A stretch of 64,000 bases of DNA. Origin: Haliclona indistincta (Eukaryota > Porifera > Demospongiae > Haplosclerida > Chalinidae). The notes under the pieces were generated by a model. That model searched no databases. It worked only from the letters and a program-made list of their open reading frames with translations, and was not told the origin of the DNA. Where the stretch lies: the NCBI GenBank assembly GCA_964017065.1, contig OZ024783.1, positions 8,755,367 through 8,819,366 of the forward strand, given 5' to 3'. Below are positions 31,601 to 43,689 of the stretch, piece by piece (the first letter of the stretch is position 1; the number at the start of each line of letters is the position of its first letter). The translations under genes were made by a program, and so were the position numbers.

Positions 31601-34600
31601 AAGCATTATGCAGTGTTGTTCTACCAAATTCTCCCTTAAGGTTTGGATCACATTGTTGTTCAGTGATAAGGTACTTAACAACATTCAAGTGTCCACCAAG
31701 ACAAGCAATGTGGATTGGCATGTCATCATCATTGTCTTTTATAACTGGGTCACAACCTTGTTCTGTGATGAGATATCGAATTATATCCATGTGACCTTCG
31801 TCACAAGCATTATGCAGTGTTGTTCTACCAAATTCTCCCTTAAGGTTTGGATCACATTGTTGTTCAGTGATAAGGTACTTAACAACATTCAAGTGTCCAC
31901 CAAGACAAGCAATGTGGATTGGCATGTCATCATCATTGTCTTTTATAACTGGGTCACAACCTTGTTCTGTGATGAGATATCGAATTATATCCATGTGACC
32001 TTTGTGACAAGCTTTATGCAGTGTTGTCCTACCAAAATTTCCCTTAACGTTTGGATCACATTGTTGTTCAGTGATAAGATACTTAACAACATTCAAGTGT
32101 CCTGCACCAAGAGAAGCAATATGGATTGGCATGTCACCATTATTGTCTTTTACAACTGGGTCACAACCTTGTTCTGTGATGAGATATCGAATTATATCCA
32201 TGTGACCTTTGTGACAAGCTTTATGCAGTGTTGTCCTACCAATATTTCCCTTAACGTTTGGATCACATTGTTGTTCAGTGATAAGATACTTAACAACATT
32301 CAAGTGTCCTGCACCAAGAGAAGCAATATGGATTGGCATGTCACCATTATTGTCTTTTACAACTGGGTCACAACCTTGTTCTGTGATGAGATATCGAATT
32401 ATATCCATGTGACCTTCGCCACAAGCATTATGCAGTGTTGTCCTACCAAAATTTCCCTTAACATTTGGATCACATTGTTGTTCAGTGATAAGGTACTTAA
32501 CAACATTCAAGTGTCCACCATAACAAGCAATATGGATTGGCATGTCACCATTATTGTCTTCAACTGCTGGGTCACAACCTTGTTCTGTGATGAGATATCG
32601 AATTATATCCATGTGACCATTGCCACAAGCATTATGCAGTAGTGTTCTACCAAATTGTCCCTTAACGTTTGGATCACATCGTTGTTCAGTGATAAGATAC
32701 TTAACAACATTCAAGTGTCCACCATAACAAGCAATATGGATTGGCATGTCACCATTATTGTCTTCAACTGCTGGGTCACAACCTTGTTCTGTGATGAGAT
32801 ATCGAATTATATCCATGTGACCATTGCCACAAGCATTATGCAGTAGTGTTCTACCAAATTGTCCCTTAACGTTTGGATCACATCGTTGTTCAGTGATAAG
32901 ATACTTAACAACATTCAAGTGTCCACCATAACAAGCAATATGGATTGGCATGTCACCATTATTGTCTTCAACTGCTGGGTCACAACCTTGTTCTGTGATG
33001 AGATATCGAATTATATCCATGTGACCATTGCCACAAGCCTTATGCAGTAGTGTTCTACCAAAATGTCCCTTAACGTTTGGATCACATCGTTGTTCAGTGA
33101 TAAGATACTTAACAACATTCAAGTGTCCACCATAACAAGCAATATGGATTGGCATGTCACCATTATTGTCTTCAACTGCTGGGTCACAACCTTGTTCTGT
33201 GATGAGATATCGAATTATATCCATGTGACCATTGCCACAAGCATTATGCAGTAGTGTTCTACCAAATTGTCCCTTAACGTTTGGATCACATCGTTGTTCA
33301 GTGATAAGATACTTAACAACATTCAAGTGTCCACCATAACAAGCAATATGGATTGGCATGTCACCATTATTGTCTTCAACTGCTGGGTCACAACCTTGTT
33401 CTCGAATTATATCCATGTGACCATTGCCACAAGCATTATGCAGTAGTGTTCTACCAAATTGTCTCTTAACGTTTGGATCACATCGTTGTTCAGTGATAAG
33501 ATACTTAACAACATTCAAGTGTCCACCATAACAAGCAATATGGATTGGCATGTCACCATTATTGTCTTCAACTGCTGGGTCACAACCTTGTTCTGTGATG
33601 AGATATCGAATTATATCCATGTGACCATTGCCACAAGCCTCATGCAGTAGTGTTCTACCAAAATGTCCCTTAACGTTTGGATCACATCGTTGTTCAGTGA
33701 TAAGGTACTTAACAACATTAAAGTGTCCACCATAACAAGCAATATGGATTGGCATGTCAAAATTATTGTCTTCAACTGCTGGGTCACAACCTTGTTCTGT
33801 GATGAGATATCGAATTATATCCATGTGACCATTGCCACAAGCATTATGCAGTAGTGTTCTACCAAATTGTCCCTTAACGTTTGGATCACATCGTTGTTCA
33901 GTGATAAGATACTTAACAACATTCAAGTGTCCACCATAACAAGCAATATGGATTGGCATGTCACCATTATTGTCTTCAACTGCTGGGTCACAACCTTGTT
34001 CTGTGATGAGATATCGAATTATATCCATGTGACCATTGCCACAAGCATTATGCAGTAGTGTTCTACCAAATTGTCCCTTAACGTTTGGATCACATCGTTG
34101 TTCAGTGATAAGATACTTAACAACATTCAAGTGTCCACCATAACAAGCAATATGGATTGGCATGTCACCATTATTGTCTTCAACTGCTGGGTCACAACCT
34201 TGTTCTGTGATGAGATATCGAATTATATCCATGTGACCATTGCCACAAGCATTATGCAGTAGTGTTCTACCAAATTGTCCCTTAACGTTTGGATCACATC
34301 GTTGTTCAGTGATAAGATACTTAACAACATTAAAGTGTCCACCAAGACAAGCAATATGGATTGGCATGTCACCATTATTGTCTTCGACTGCTGGGTCACA
34401 ACCTTGTTCTGTGATGAGATATCGAATTATATCCATATGACCATTGTAACAAGCATTATGCAGTGCGGTCGTTCCAAAACCTTCCTTAATGTTTGGATCA
34501 CAACGTTGTTCAGTGATAAGATACTTAACAACATTCAAGTGTCCGCAAAGACAAGCAATGTGGATGGGCATGTAACCATTATTGCCTTTTATTACTGGGT

Positions 34601-35702
34601 CACAACCTTGTTCTGTGATGAGATATTGAATTATATCCATGTGACCTTTGTTACAAGCATTATGCAGTGCTGTCCTGCCAAATTGTCCCTTAACGTTTGG
34701 ATCACATCGTTGTTCAGTGATAAGATACTTAACAACATTGAAGTGTCCACCAAGACAAGCAATATGTATTGGCATGTTACCATCATTGTGTTCAACTGTT
34801 GGGTCACAACCTTGTTCTGTGATGAGATATCGAATTATATCCATGTGACCTTTCAGACAAGCAATATGAAATAGTGTTCTGCCTATTGCTCCCTTAACGT
34901 TTGGATCACATCGTTGTTCAGTGATAAGGTACTTAACAACAGCCAGGTGTCCACCAAGACAAGCAATATGGATTGGCATGTCACCATCATTATCTAGTGA
35001 TTCTAGATTACAATGTTGTTCGGTGATGAGATACTGGATTACATTCATATGACCATTAAAGAAAGCCTGATGAAGAGGTGTCCTGCCTTGACATCCTGGA
35101 GAATTTGCTTCACAATTACATTGTTTGATTAGATACTTAACTATATTCAAGTGACCACCAGAAGAAGAAAAATGCAACGGTGCATTATTGTCTAGGTCAT
35201 GTAATCCTGGGTCACAACCTACTTTTGTAATGAGATATTCGACTATATCCATGTGACCATTGTAGTTAGCGTAATGCAATGGTGTAGCTCCCCTCACTCC
35301 TCTACTGTTTGGGTTACAGTGCTGTTCATTGATTAGGTATTGGACTACTGGTAGGCTACCACCATAAGCAGCATAGTGTAATGGAGTCTGTTTCCAGCTA
35401 TCACGACACTGAGTGTTACAGTCATACACGCTCACTAGGCTGATTACAATTTCCATCCAACCATGAAAAGCAGCCAAATGAAGTAAAGAGACATCCGTAC
35501 ACAGCTTTCTACCAGAATCAATGTTGCAGCAAATACACAATGTTCGTATAGCAGCAGGTTGCCGCAGACTAGGAAGGAGCTGTAACGCTTTTTCGTGATC
35601 TCCGAGTACGAAGGAGCTAAGACAAGTCAATTCATTGATTTCGTTCAGTGTATCAACCTCCATGGTGTTCACTGATGTCAGTAGTGATATCTGTGTACAC
35701 AT
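28608..35702 (-). CDS. ANK-ROC-COR-Death protein (ROCO copy 2), complete
   Basis: Three exons: 29202-35702, 29076-29139 and 28608-29017; phases 0 and 1 agree, giving 2324 aa. About 42 ankyrin repeats occupy residues 70-1500. A ROC GTPase follows at about 1535 (P-loop GNSGAGKSS, DLAGHSEY, GSHTDLL), then a COR-type region to about 2160. The last exon encodes a death domain (HLADLIVVLKPTNCMWFDLG to AEWLKIGKGCTRQTLETALL). A single-exon reading would stop early at 29124 and miss the death domain; GTGAGT at 29201 is the donor. The order equals DAPK1 without its kinase. Inferred role: GTP-dependent scaffold in apoptosis or innate signalling through death-domain contacts; partners unknown. Confidence 0.88.
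31400..34480 (-). repeat. Highly homogeneous 204-bp ankyrin-coding array
   Basis: Nine consecutive units between about 32646 and 34480 are almost identical, far more alike than flanking ankyrin units. One unit is 192 bp because 12 bp are missing at about 33402, which removes YLIT from one ankyrin repeat but keeps frame. This indicates recent expansion or gene conversion. Confidence 0.9.
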
Positions 35703-36097
35703 TAAACTTGTGATGTATATTGCATTGCAAAACTACCATAGAAGAGGACATTTTGAGGGGATTTTATTCTCGAGGACTAGTCCATGCTGCCTCGAAAATT
35801 AAATCACCGAATTAAGTACGAGTAATTAAAAGAGTAACTTATAGCCATGTATTGTAATAGTGATTTTCTAAAATCTTGCAATAATACATAGCCAAGTGCT
35901 GCACACATCATCACTGTGCACTTGAAACTTAGACTTAGAGAAGACATAGCTGTGGCCATCTCTTAATTTTGAGTTACCTGGCTATCACAAGAGTTTGAAG
36001 TCCTCAACTGCTGACAATCGATCGTTACATGGTTTTAGAAAGTAATTGATGTGCGCAAGCAAATTTTCAAAAATTCACTCTTGTTGAAAGTTGCTAC
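35703..36097. promoter_or_regulatory. 5' flank of ROCO copy 2
   Basis: The first 125 bp are shared with the flanks of the two other ROCO 5' ends (5477-5489 plus 6035-6150; 37508-37620), consistent with a common promoter or leader. No core element can be named with confidence. Past 35830 the sequence is unique and holds no gene. Confidence 0.4.
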
Positions 36098-36150
36098 CGT
36101 AAATCGGAAAATGTTTATGTAACAAAATATTTTACCTAAAAATTTAATCA
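36098..36150. mobile_element. Solo terminus of the 5492-6032 MITE family
   Basis: ACCGTAAATCGGAAAATG followed by TAACAAAATATTTTA matches the left end of the 541-bp MITE with decay; no right end is found. Confidence 0.55.
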
Positions 36151-36205
36151 ACGTATATAATTATGCGTGTGCAGTTTGCACACAGATTTTAATCATTGTA
36201 CTTAA

Positions 36206-36740
36206 CCCTTTTAGCCCTACTGACGCAATTTGGTGTTATACATACTTCAGACCTCATAATTTTATCAAAAAGTGCTGAAATTAAGCTAAATAATATTTAT
36301 TGAATAAACCTGTAACTTGTGATTTTGGTGCACATCCTCCACTAAATGTGTTGGTGTTTTGTCATCTTCTAAAGCTTCAGTGCATATTAATTTTATTGTG
36401 TAAAATGGGCACCAAGAAAATTTGATATTTTATGGCTTCGAGACACTCGTTTTCAAACATTCTCCATGAATTGGGCTACATTTTATACTCACAAAAACCA
36501 ATACTATTTGCTGGCTATTTTGTATGTATTTTCCAGCCGATAAAATTATACAATTTGCTGGCTATTTTGTATGTATTTTCCAACAGATATCTATTCATAG
36601 TAATACTCAGCACTATGCCGTCTACATTACGGTATTCAGAGTTGCATGCCCTCTTGCCGCTAAGGTTTGATGACCCTTTGACCATGCTCACACTGACCTG
36701 ACGACCGCCATTTCTTGCGTGCTAGGAGCATGTTTGCCAT
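36206..36740. mobile_element. Decayed relative of the piggyBac-like MITE
   Basis: After TTAA (36202-36205) the sequence CCCTTTTAGCCCTACTGACG and the following CATACTTCAGAC and TTTTATCAAAAAGTG track the element at 18616-19206. A TTAA right end is not found. Confidence 0.55.
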
Positions 36741-36767
36741 TCGCGAAGAACATACAAGTGCATATAG

Positions 36768-37384
36768 CCTAAAGAGGGCACTCAGCTGATTTTAGCAACT
36801 CAGCTACATATTTTGTTGTAAAAACATTCTGGGAGCTATTGCTTCCAAAGTTGGTGTAAGTGTAGAATGATCCTCTCTGCCTATGTTAGTCAAATTACAA
36901 AGAGTAATTTTATGTGGTTCTGAAAATAATAATGTTTAAGTGATACAAGTTGACACCTTCCAATTGCAAATAACCTTTAAGCCAGCATTTTAGTGCTGTT
37001 TTGAGTTAAGCAAAAACCATTTACTGTTTGATTGTAAGGTAGGTCTTTGTTCATCTCACAAAGTTTGGAGGCTTATCTTTGATCCATGCTATTGTAGGAA
37101 GCCAAAAAGGACAGAAAGTTTAGTGTTTTTGAGTTGAAAATTGCTTTAAGCTGAGAATTCAACAGCTTTGTGAGTTAAGAAAAACCACTTGACATATGGA
37201 TAGCCGAATACTTGTAGTTTTCACTAGTTTTTAAACTAGCGTGATACGGTCGTCGAGAACACCAACTTTTAGCTGTCACTTCGACTCTCTGCCGTGTTAT
37301 AATGATATTCATCCAATATGAGCGTTTATCGATTACGCATTCTGCGTGCGCTGCGCCGCTAACCGTCAAGAATGGCGCTTGATG
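36768..37384. mobile_element. Inverted, internally deleted copy of family G
   Basis: It runs from AGCCTAAAGAGGGCACTCAG as the reverse complement of 13809 downward, with a gap, to the segment matching 12400-12600. It breaks off where the ROCO 5' fragment begins. Confidence 0.7.
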
Positions 37385-37507
37385 GTCTCCAAGTATGAAG
37401 GGGCTAAGACAAGACAATTCATTGATTTCGTTCAGTGTATCAGCCTCCATGGTGTTCACTGATGTCAGTAGTGATATCTGTGTACATATTAAACATGTGA
37501 TGTATAT
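37385..37507 (-). pseudogene. 5' fragment of a third ROCO gene
   Basis: On the minus strand it encodes NTMEADTLNEINELSCLSPF and ILGDH, matching residues 11-36 of the two ROCO genes. It then runs into unrelated family-G sequence. The ATG used by the other copies is ATA here. The shared upstream block follows at 37508, so this is a truncated gene start. Confidence 0.8.
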
Positions 37508-38169
37508 TGCATTGCAAAACTACCATAGAAGAGGACATTTTGAGGGAATTTTTTTCTCGAGGACTAGACTATGCTGCCTTGAAAATTAAATCACCGAATT
37601 TAAGGTAGCGGGTTACCAGAATTAATGATACTCATGACTTAGCAAGTATCTTTATTTTCTAGCCATGGGCATTTGTACAGACTGACTTGCAGAGTGCAGT
37701 TTGCTTGTCTATCGATAGACTTCGACCATACCAAGTTTCAGCCGTGCAGCGTTAGCCATAGCGGAAAGACAAGCCCGCCTTGCGGCAACCACAAACGATC
37801 AGTTGGAGAGATTTTAAGTTGTGTGAAGCGTACGAAGCTAAAACTGCTCAAGCAAGCTCTCCTGTCATCTGTGTCATCTGTGCAGAATCTATTGCATGGA
37901 TTTCGCTCGTACGCGATATTACAGGTGTATGCTGCAGGCAGCACCGCTATAAAATAACGTATGAGCTACTTAGCCATGCTTTTTCTCGAAATATTAAAAT
38001 CAGCATAATATCTGAATTCAATCTGGGACTGCCAGATATGATTAATTTTTGTACGCTCAGTTCACACGTGCACCTATCTTTCCTCATTCTGGACACGCGC
38101 CTGGAAGAGGTACACCAACATCTGTACAAACAGGGTTGAACGGATTAGTTTGTCTCGTGCAGTAGCGCT
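37508..38169. other. Duplicated upstream block, second copy
   Basis: Counterpart of 6035-6700. Contains no conserved reading frame. Confidence 0.6.
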
Positions 38170-38873
38170 TAGGGCTGTGCGATATTGGAAAAGGTATCAT
38201 GGTACTATTATTGCTAAAACAGTGACTAACTAGGCACCAAAGGTGGAGATGCCTCGGTGAAACATTTGACATTGATATACACAATAAATTGCAGCTGTTA
38301 TACATTTCTGTACAGAATTTACTAAGCAATAGTTATGCAATCAGAAGCCAATCAGTGCTGGCTACAATTCAACTGGGCATATCTACAATGTTCAGTATAC
38401 AGCCCATGCCGGCCCATGCATACTGAACACGAGCGAGATAGCTTCCATAGCTTGCTTATAAAATTTCTCCAGACCTGCACAGCTATCCTGTAGTGAAATT
38501 CTAACCTATCAGCTTCTAGGCAGTCAACTGTGGATAGTTTTGTCTACGGAGAACTCTAAATCGCCATCGATTGGTGAGGTAAGCAAATCACGCCATAACT
38601 CACGAACAGAGCCTAACAACCAAAATCTCTACAATTCATTTTAAAGCAAATATCGACTTTAGCACGTGTTTCACGTTCCAGCGCTTAGTTTTCAGCGAGC
38701 GACAAGAAATCCTGCCGACAGATAGACAGATACATACACTCACAGATACACAAACCGACTGACGTAATTCTAGTAGTACACCGTCGATATCAATTTTTTC
38801 TTCAATATCATATCGCAGTACATTTTATTAATATCGCAGTATTACTAAAATATCGAAATATCACACAGCTCTA
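38170..38873. mobile_element. hAT-like element, shorter paralogous copy
   Basis: TAGGGCTGTGCGATA start and CACACAGCTCTA end, with GTAGCGCT (38162-38169) and ATAGTGTT outside. It corresponds to 6701-7860 with about 0.45 kb of internal deletion. Confidence 0.75.
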
Positions 38874-39802
38874 ATAGTGTTACACTGTGTGAGATCGAGA
38901 ATAGAAAATGTGCTATTTTCATGAGGACATGTACAAACTAACATGTTATCAGCAAAGAATGGACCGAAATAAAAACTAGTACAGATACAGAACCACTTTT
39001 CAGCACAGTAAACAAGCATTTTCAGAACGCTTGTCCTGCAACCAACAACTGCTTCGTCAGTTAGCGATCAAAACGAAACAGTACTCAAGTCACCTTTACT
39101 ATCAAAGTGTACGCAGAACATTCTAGTCAATAACAAGAGCTTGACAACGTGCCATGACAGTGACTCCTCTTAGCAAGGTCACCAAGAGCTAGCTTAGCAA
39201 CGACCTCATAGCGGCAACGTTTAATGTTTAACCTGTAACGAGGATGTAAAATCAGCTTGTAATACTAAATGTATTTGAATGCGCATCCATTTTTAATCCC
39301 TGTTGGTATACTGTACCTGTGGTTGAACGCTCCTTTCTCTTAGATGATGTCATAATGAGTTAGCCAGGCCATAATGGGTTAGGCCTCAGTCACACTACGG
39401 TACAATTGACGACAACGACAAGATCGACGTTGTCATTTTTTCCGATATGCAAATTTCTATGGCCCAATGTCTAAGGGGCTCAATCCAGCTAGCAACAGCA
39501 GCCTGCATCAAGGAATAGTGGTACCAAAAAACCGTCTTCATTAGCCTGAGAGCACGCCCCAAAATTTGTATTACGACTATTGGGCATACTATAGCTAGTT
39601 GACGATCAATATCTATGGTGAATAGCGTTATTTGCTTCCTGTTTCTGCTGAAGTGCCACCTTAATTAGACCACTCTCTAACACTGCTAGTTCTGTGTGTT
39701 TGTACATCAAATCGCAAGTCAGTTATTAACAACATACAGTGATCTTCATGAGAAACGTAAGCGCATTCGATCACAATATTGTTTATACAAAGCAACATGC
39801 AT
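38874..39802. other. Duplicated spacer with MITE remnant and deletion junction
   Basis: It matches 7869-8400, including the left end of the GGCCTCG MITE at about 39382, then jumps at about 39453 to sequence matching 11677-12027. The copy 1 material between (most of the MITE, family H, the foldback and family F) is absent. Confidence 0.65.
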
Positions 39803-40406
39803 GCTTAGAGTATAGCTCAATGTTATTGACCAATCAGATTTACTAGATCCGAGGATCTATTTGCTGTAGAGACCATCCGTGAACGGATAGAGTCCATCCA
39901 CGAACAGGTAAACCACAGTTTGCTTAGTGAGAGTGCATTCATAGCAAGCCATAAAAATTGTTATTACAAGAACACGTGATGTGAGGCTTGTACACATGTG
40001 AGCGTGAGTGAGTTCCAGAACAACCTTCTTGTTGCGTCAGAAAGCCACTAGCAGACGCGAAAGCGATGGCGGAAGGACGGTAGGAGACGAGACAGAGTAC
40101 CAGCAAGGCGTAACAAGACACGAAAAGCCGTTTAGCGACGTTCTCTAGCTAAACTCGCCTGTGTTTTCCCATCGCTGAAGTAAGGCCGTGTTCTTTACAA
40201 AACATTTGCGCAGCGTCGAAAATTCCTTGTTGGATAGCAACGGTTGCTATACTCTAAGCCGGTTAGAGACCTCGGCCAACGGGATCTACGCGGTATAGAA
40301 ACCCTCGCGTCGCCATAGAACCCTCGCGCTACGCGCTCGGGTTCTATATGGCTTCCTCGGGTTTCTATACCGCGTAGATCCCTTGGCCTCGGTCTCTAAC
40401 CTATAC
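39803..40406. mobile_element. 604-bp insertion ending in a CCTCGG-box palindrome
   Basis: Copy 1 reads AACATGCATAGCATACTACA at about 12019; here the same host words are split after CAT (39802), with 604 bp inserted and AT repeated. The insert starts GCTTAGAGTATAGC, and the same 14-mer occurs inverted at about 40244-40257, just before the palindrome at 40261-40401. I cannot assign it to a known superfamily. Confidence 0.65.
40261..40401. repeat. Palindrome with six same-orientation CCTCGG boxes
   Basis: GGTTAGAGAC at the left pairs with GTCTCTAACC at the right, and inner segments pair likewise. Boxes CCTCGG, CCTCGC or GCTCGG start at 40270, 40302, 40322, 40335, 40355 and 40387, spaced 32, 20, 13, 20, 32. 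Confidence 0.85.
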
Positions 40407-41738
40407 ATAGCATACTACATCTGCAAGCTCAAGATAACTACTGAGTCGGTTATCAAAACACCTGCCCACAACATTCCAATGTTTGCAACATAACCTCCTA
40501 TTATTGAGACTACAGTACTTAGACTAATCATGGACAATATAATACCTTAGGTGGACTGGAAACGCAATTAGTTTACGGAGAAATTTGAAAACCTATCCGC
40601 GTAACGGCCAACTAACGGGTATAGCGGAGAAATGTACGGAAATCCGTAAAATGGCGCTTGCTGGATATATACAGCTGAATCACTGTGAATGCCGTCAGAA
40701 ATAGCCATTCTCTTGAGAAAGAAGACGCTTTATGTGAAAATCTGGCTAGGCCTATAATCTACTATCATTATGAGAACTACTCGGCAAGCAGGAACCGACG
40801 ATGGCAGCTGCAAGAGTCGACTTACCGCTTCAACAGACAGCCGGTACCGCCACTGATGTCTAGCTACACGAGTTATGCAGTAGTGGTGACTCTCAAACTT
40901 TAAGTTGACAGTAACAAGGCATGTGTTAGTGTATCAGAAGTTGAGTTGATGTCGTCTAAGAGTGTAAAACGAATCCTAGTCAGCCAGTGGCAGTCAGACA
41001 CCAGCCAAAGAACAAGCTCTATACTGTATTTTAAATGTTTATGTGTAATAGTTGAGTCCTATATGCTCACTGACTTGTATAAATTACATAGAGTGAGAGA
41101 TGCTGGTCCATTCACTATGTGTGGCTAGTAATAGTAGCTAACAGAAAGTTACTGTTGTGTGGATTTTTAATTAAGATTTTGTGATAACTATTAGTGGACC
41201 CAGTAGCCACACCAGTTGCAATGAGCATGGTAAAAAATTTTTAGATCATAACTAAGTGGTTACTGAGATTACCCTGCACAAGTTCAGGCACAAAAATGAA
41301 ATATTTCGTGTTGGAATGAATACTGTAACTATTGATTCGAACAACTACTGATTTTAATTCTTGTTGGACCCAATGGACGTATCAATGAAGCAAATCAGTA
41401 ATGGAAATCTAAGGCTAAGGAATTTACTCTTTCAGAGATTACCCTGCACAAGTTTAGCACATCGCGTTGCTCGAGTGCATTTTACTTGCTCTGCGAGTGC
41501 AAATATACACTTGGGTAGTAAACTGCCTGTTAACACACAGATATAACATGTTAGGCCTCCATAGAATACTTTTCATTCGTCTGATAAAACGTAGAAGAGT
41601 GGCGTCGCTGCTTTAGTACATGCAGTGAGTACGCGTCTTCTTGGCGTACATGCAGTACGCGTTTCATTAGCCGTTACGAGGATCCCAGCGCAACTTCCGT
41701 ATAATTCTCCGTAAACTAATTGCGTTTCCAGTCCACCT

Positions 41739-42515
41739 CAGAGGAGGTTGGAAGCATTAATATTCAGTCATGTGACTTGTGGTTTGTAAATTTTCTCCAA
41801 ATCAAAATGTATGGCGAATCTTAGTTGTCAATTTTACGCTATTCTCTGGACAGAATTTAACGAATTTAGTATGAATCGAAAGCTCTTGCACAGCAGATTA
41901 CAAATATGCGATCTACCCGATCCAACCCAGGGGTTCCTGAGCTGCTATGGGCGAGAAAGTAGTGACGATTCTCAACTGTGGAAAACACTACAGTTATTGT
42001 TCGTGCAAGCAATCAGCTTATTGACAAGCCTACTACAGACGTCCTCAAGCAAAATCTTGGCGTTTAAAACGGCGAGCGAAGAGACAGCTCCATTGTCATC
42101 TGCAAAACCCAGTATACAGCTGACGAGACCTGGTCAGAGCTAGAACTAAGAAAGTTGCTTAAATTTAAGCTGTTTCACTGAAGAAAGATTCCTGAATCCA
42201 GCACAAGTGTGCTGTATACTGGAGCTGTGCTACTTCTTCCTAGATTTCACGACATACAAAGCACAGAAACTGGTGTGCAGTGCACTATACAAATAGCTAA
42301 ACCAATATTCTAAGATCATATCTTTAAGTAAGACCAGTAATCAAGCTCTACGCAATACAATTTTAGAAAGAATCCACGAATGAGTTCTAGTGCTGTATGC
42401 TAGCGCCATTGAGCCACGCCTCACGATGGAACGTTAGCTATGCTCATTCGAAATCACGTGCGCATAATAACAGCCTACAATCATGTGCGCATACTAATGC
42501 TTCCAACCTCCTCTG
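41739..42515. mobile_element. Family F copy 2, nested in element E
   Basis: 777 bp bounded by CAGAGGAGGTTGGAAGCATT and its inverse, with exact 9-bp AGTCCACCT duplications (41730-41738, 42516-42524) inside the terminal repeat of element E. Confidence 0.88.
41811..42143 (+). pseudogene. Frameshifted copy of the family F small ORF
   Basis: It matches the ORF at 10955-11341 up to ASEETAP, then a one-base deletion changes the frame and ends it 18 codons later. Confidence 0.45.
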
Positions 42516-42638
42516 AGTCCACCTAAGGTATTATAATTATTGTCCATGGACTAATGAACCGATAATCTGTCACAACGTATATTTGGCAACTTAGTTACAT
42601 GCATTAAAAGTAATATACATGTAATTATAAATACTTAC

Positions 42639-42935
42639 TTGTTGTTCAGTACTAGCAGATGATTGCTGGCTTGTTCGCTTGCTTGTAGACCCTTTCCACG
42701 GCGTGGTTTCTTCGTCTAGCTTTGGTATTTTCAACGGAAGTCCAGTCACTTCAATGTCAGGAGAGCTTGTATACAGATGATGCGCTCTGTCGCCTTCGAC
42801 TGGTGGCGGTGCCACAGCAGTAGCCCGGGGTTCCTCGATAGCGAGCTTTCTGATTTCCTTCGGAAGTTCCGCAATTTTGTCGTCCGTATCACTAGAACAA
42901 CTGTCTTCTTCAGCTGAGCTCTGGTTCGAATCCAT
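42639..42935 (-). CDS. Lone first exon, paralogue of 14008-14322
   Basis: The ATG at 42935 begins MDSNQSS; 99 codons end in phase 0 at GTAAGT. Most residues match the other copy (SSDTDDKI, REIRKLAIEEP against KEIRKLAIEEP, KIPKLDEETTPWKGS). Gly2 is replaced by Asp, so the N-myristoylation signal is lost. Element E is inserted 91 bp inside its intron. The start is 847 bp from the divergent ATM start, so a shared promoter is possible. Product unknown. Confidence 0.6.
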
Positions 42936-43689
42936 CGATCGTGCAGCACTAACTCAACTCAACTCGACCATAGATAATACTCGACAAAGAACGCACAATA
43001 GAGCGTCATGGCGCGCGCAGTGGATTCTTGATAGCACGTGAGAAACATGAATAATTTTCATTGTGCAATATTACATTTTAATTATTGGTTCTCATAAAAT
43101 ATTAATAATGTTAAACTGCAGTCATTAGAACTTGCTGTAAAAAAATCTCCTTGAGTTGAGGCATTCACTTTGATAGATTTGTCTTGTCCTGCCTCAAGGT
43201 GTTTCACCAATTATCCAAGCTTTACTGCAGAAGCTAGACAAGAGAGGTGATGGGTTGAAGTGAATAATCTCACCATATTTTCTTTGTGAATGCAAGTATA
43301 TAGAGCCAAGGCCTATATTGTTAGATTGACTGGTTTCATCTGATTTTCATAAAAATCGTATCTGTATAATGGATACTTTTCTTCATTATAATTATGAAAA
43401 AATTCAGATAATTTTAAAGAATTTCATACTAATTTCAGATAGTGCATTGATTGTAAGTGAAAAAAATCAGGTCCATACTGGCACGTTAGGTTAAGGTTTT
43501 TATGGTCTTGGGTTAGTAGCTAGTTCTAGTGCGAGGCCACGCAATATTCCATTCTTTAATTTCTCTTTGCACGGGTTATTATTATATCTACTTATCACCA
43601 TCACCAATTCTCTGTCTCTCATGCACTTGTATTTATTTCTTTCTTGAAAACTGTTTCTCTATGCAAGTTGATTTTGGTCATGTACACGC

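Larger units (their letters stand above)
40529..42548. mobile_element. 2.0-kb element E with 7-bp target duplication and empty site
   Basis: The termini read CATGGACAATA and, inverted, TATTGTCCATG; an inner terminal stretch CTTAGGTGGACTGGAAACGC is also inverted. GACTAAT flanks both ends (40522-40528, 42549-42555). Copy 1 has one GACTAAT at 13924-13930 and no element. The right end carries the nested family F copy. No transposase is recognised. Confidence 0.85.

Noticed and set aside
31404..32642. 412-aa plus-strand ORF, and many 63-aa ORFs to 34874, antisense to ROCO copy 2
   Set aside because: It repeats with the 204-bp ankyrin units, whose length is a multiple of three, so the antisense frame is open by construction. 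The sense strand has the recognisable domains.
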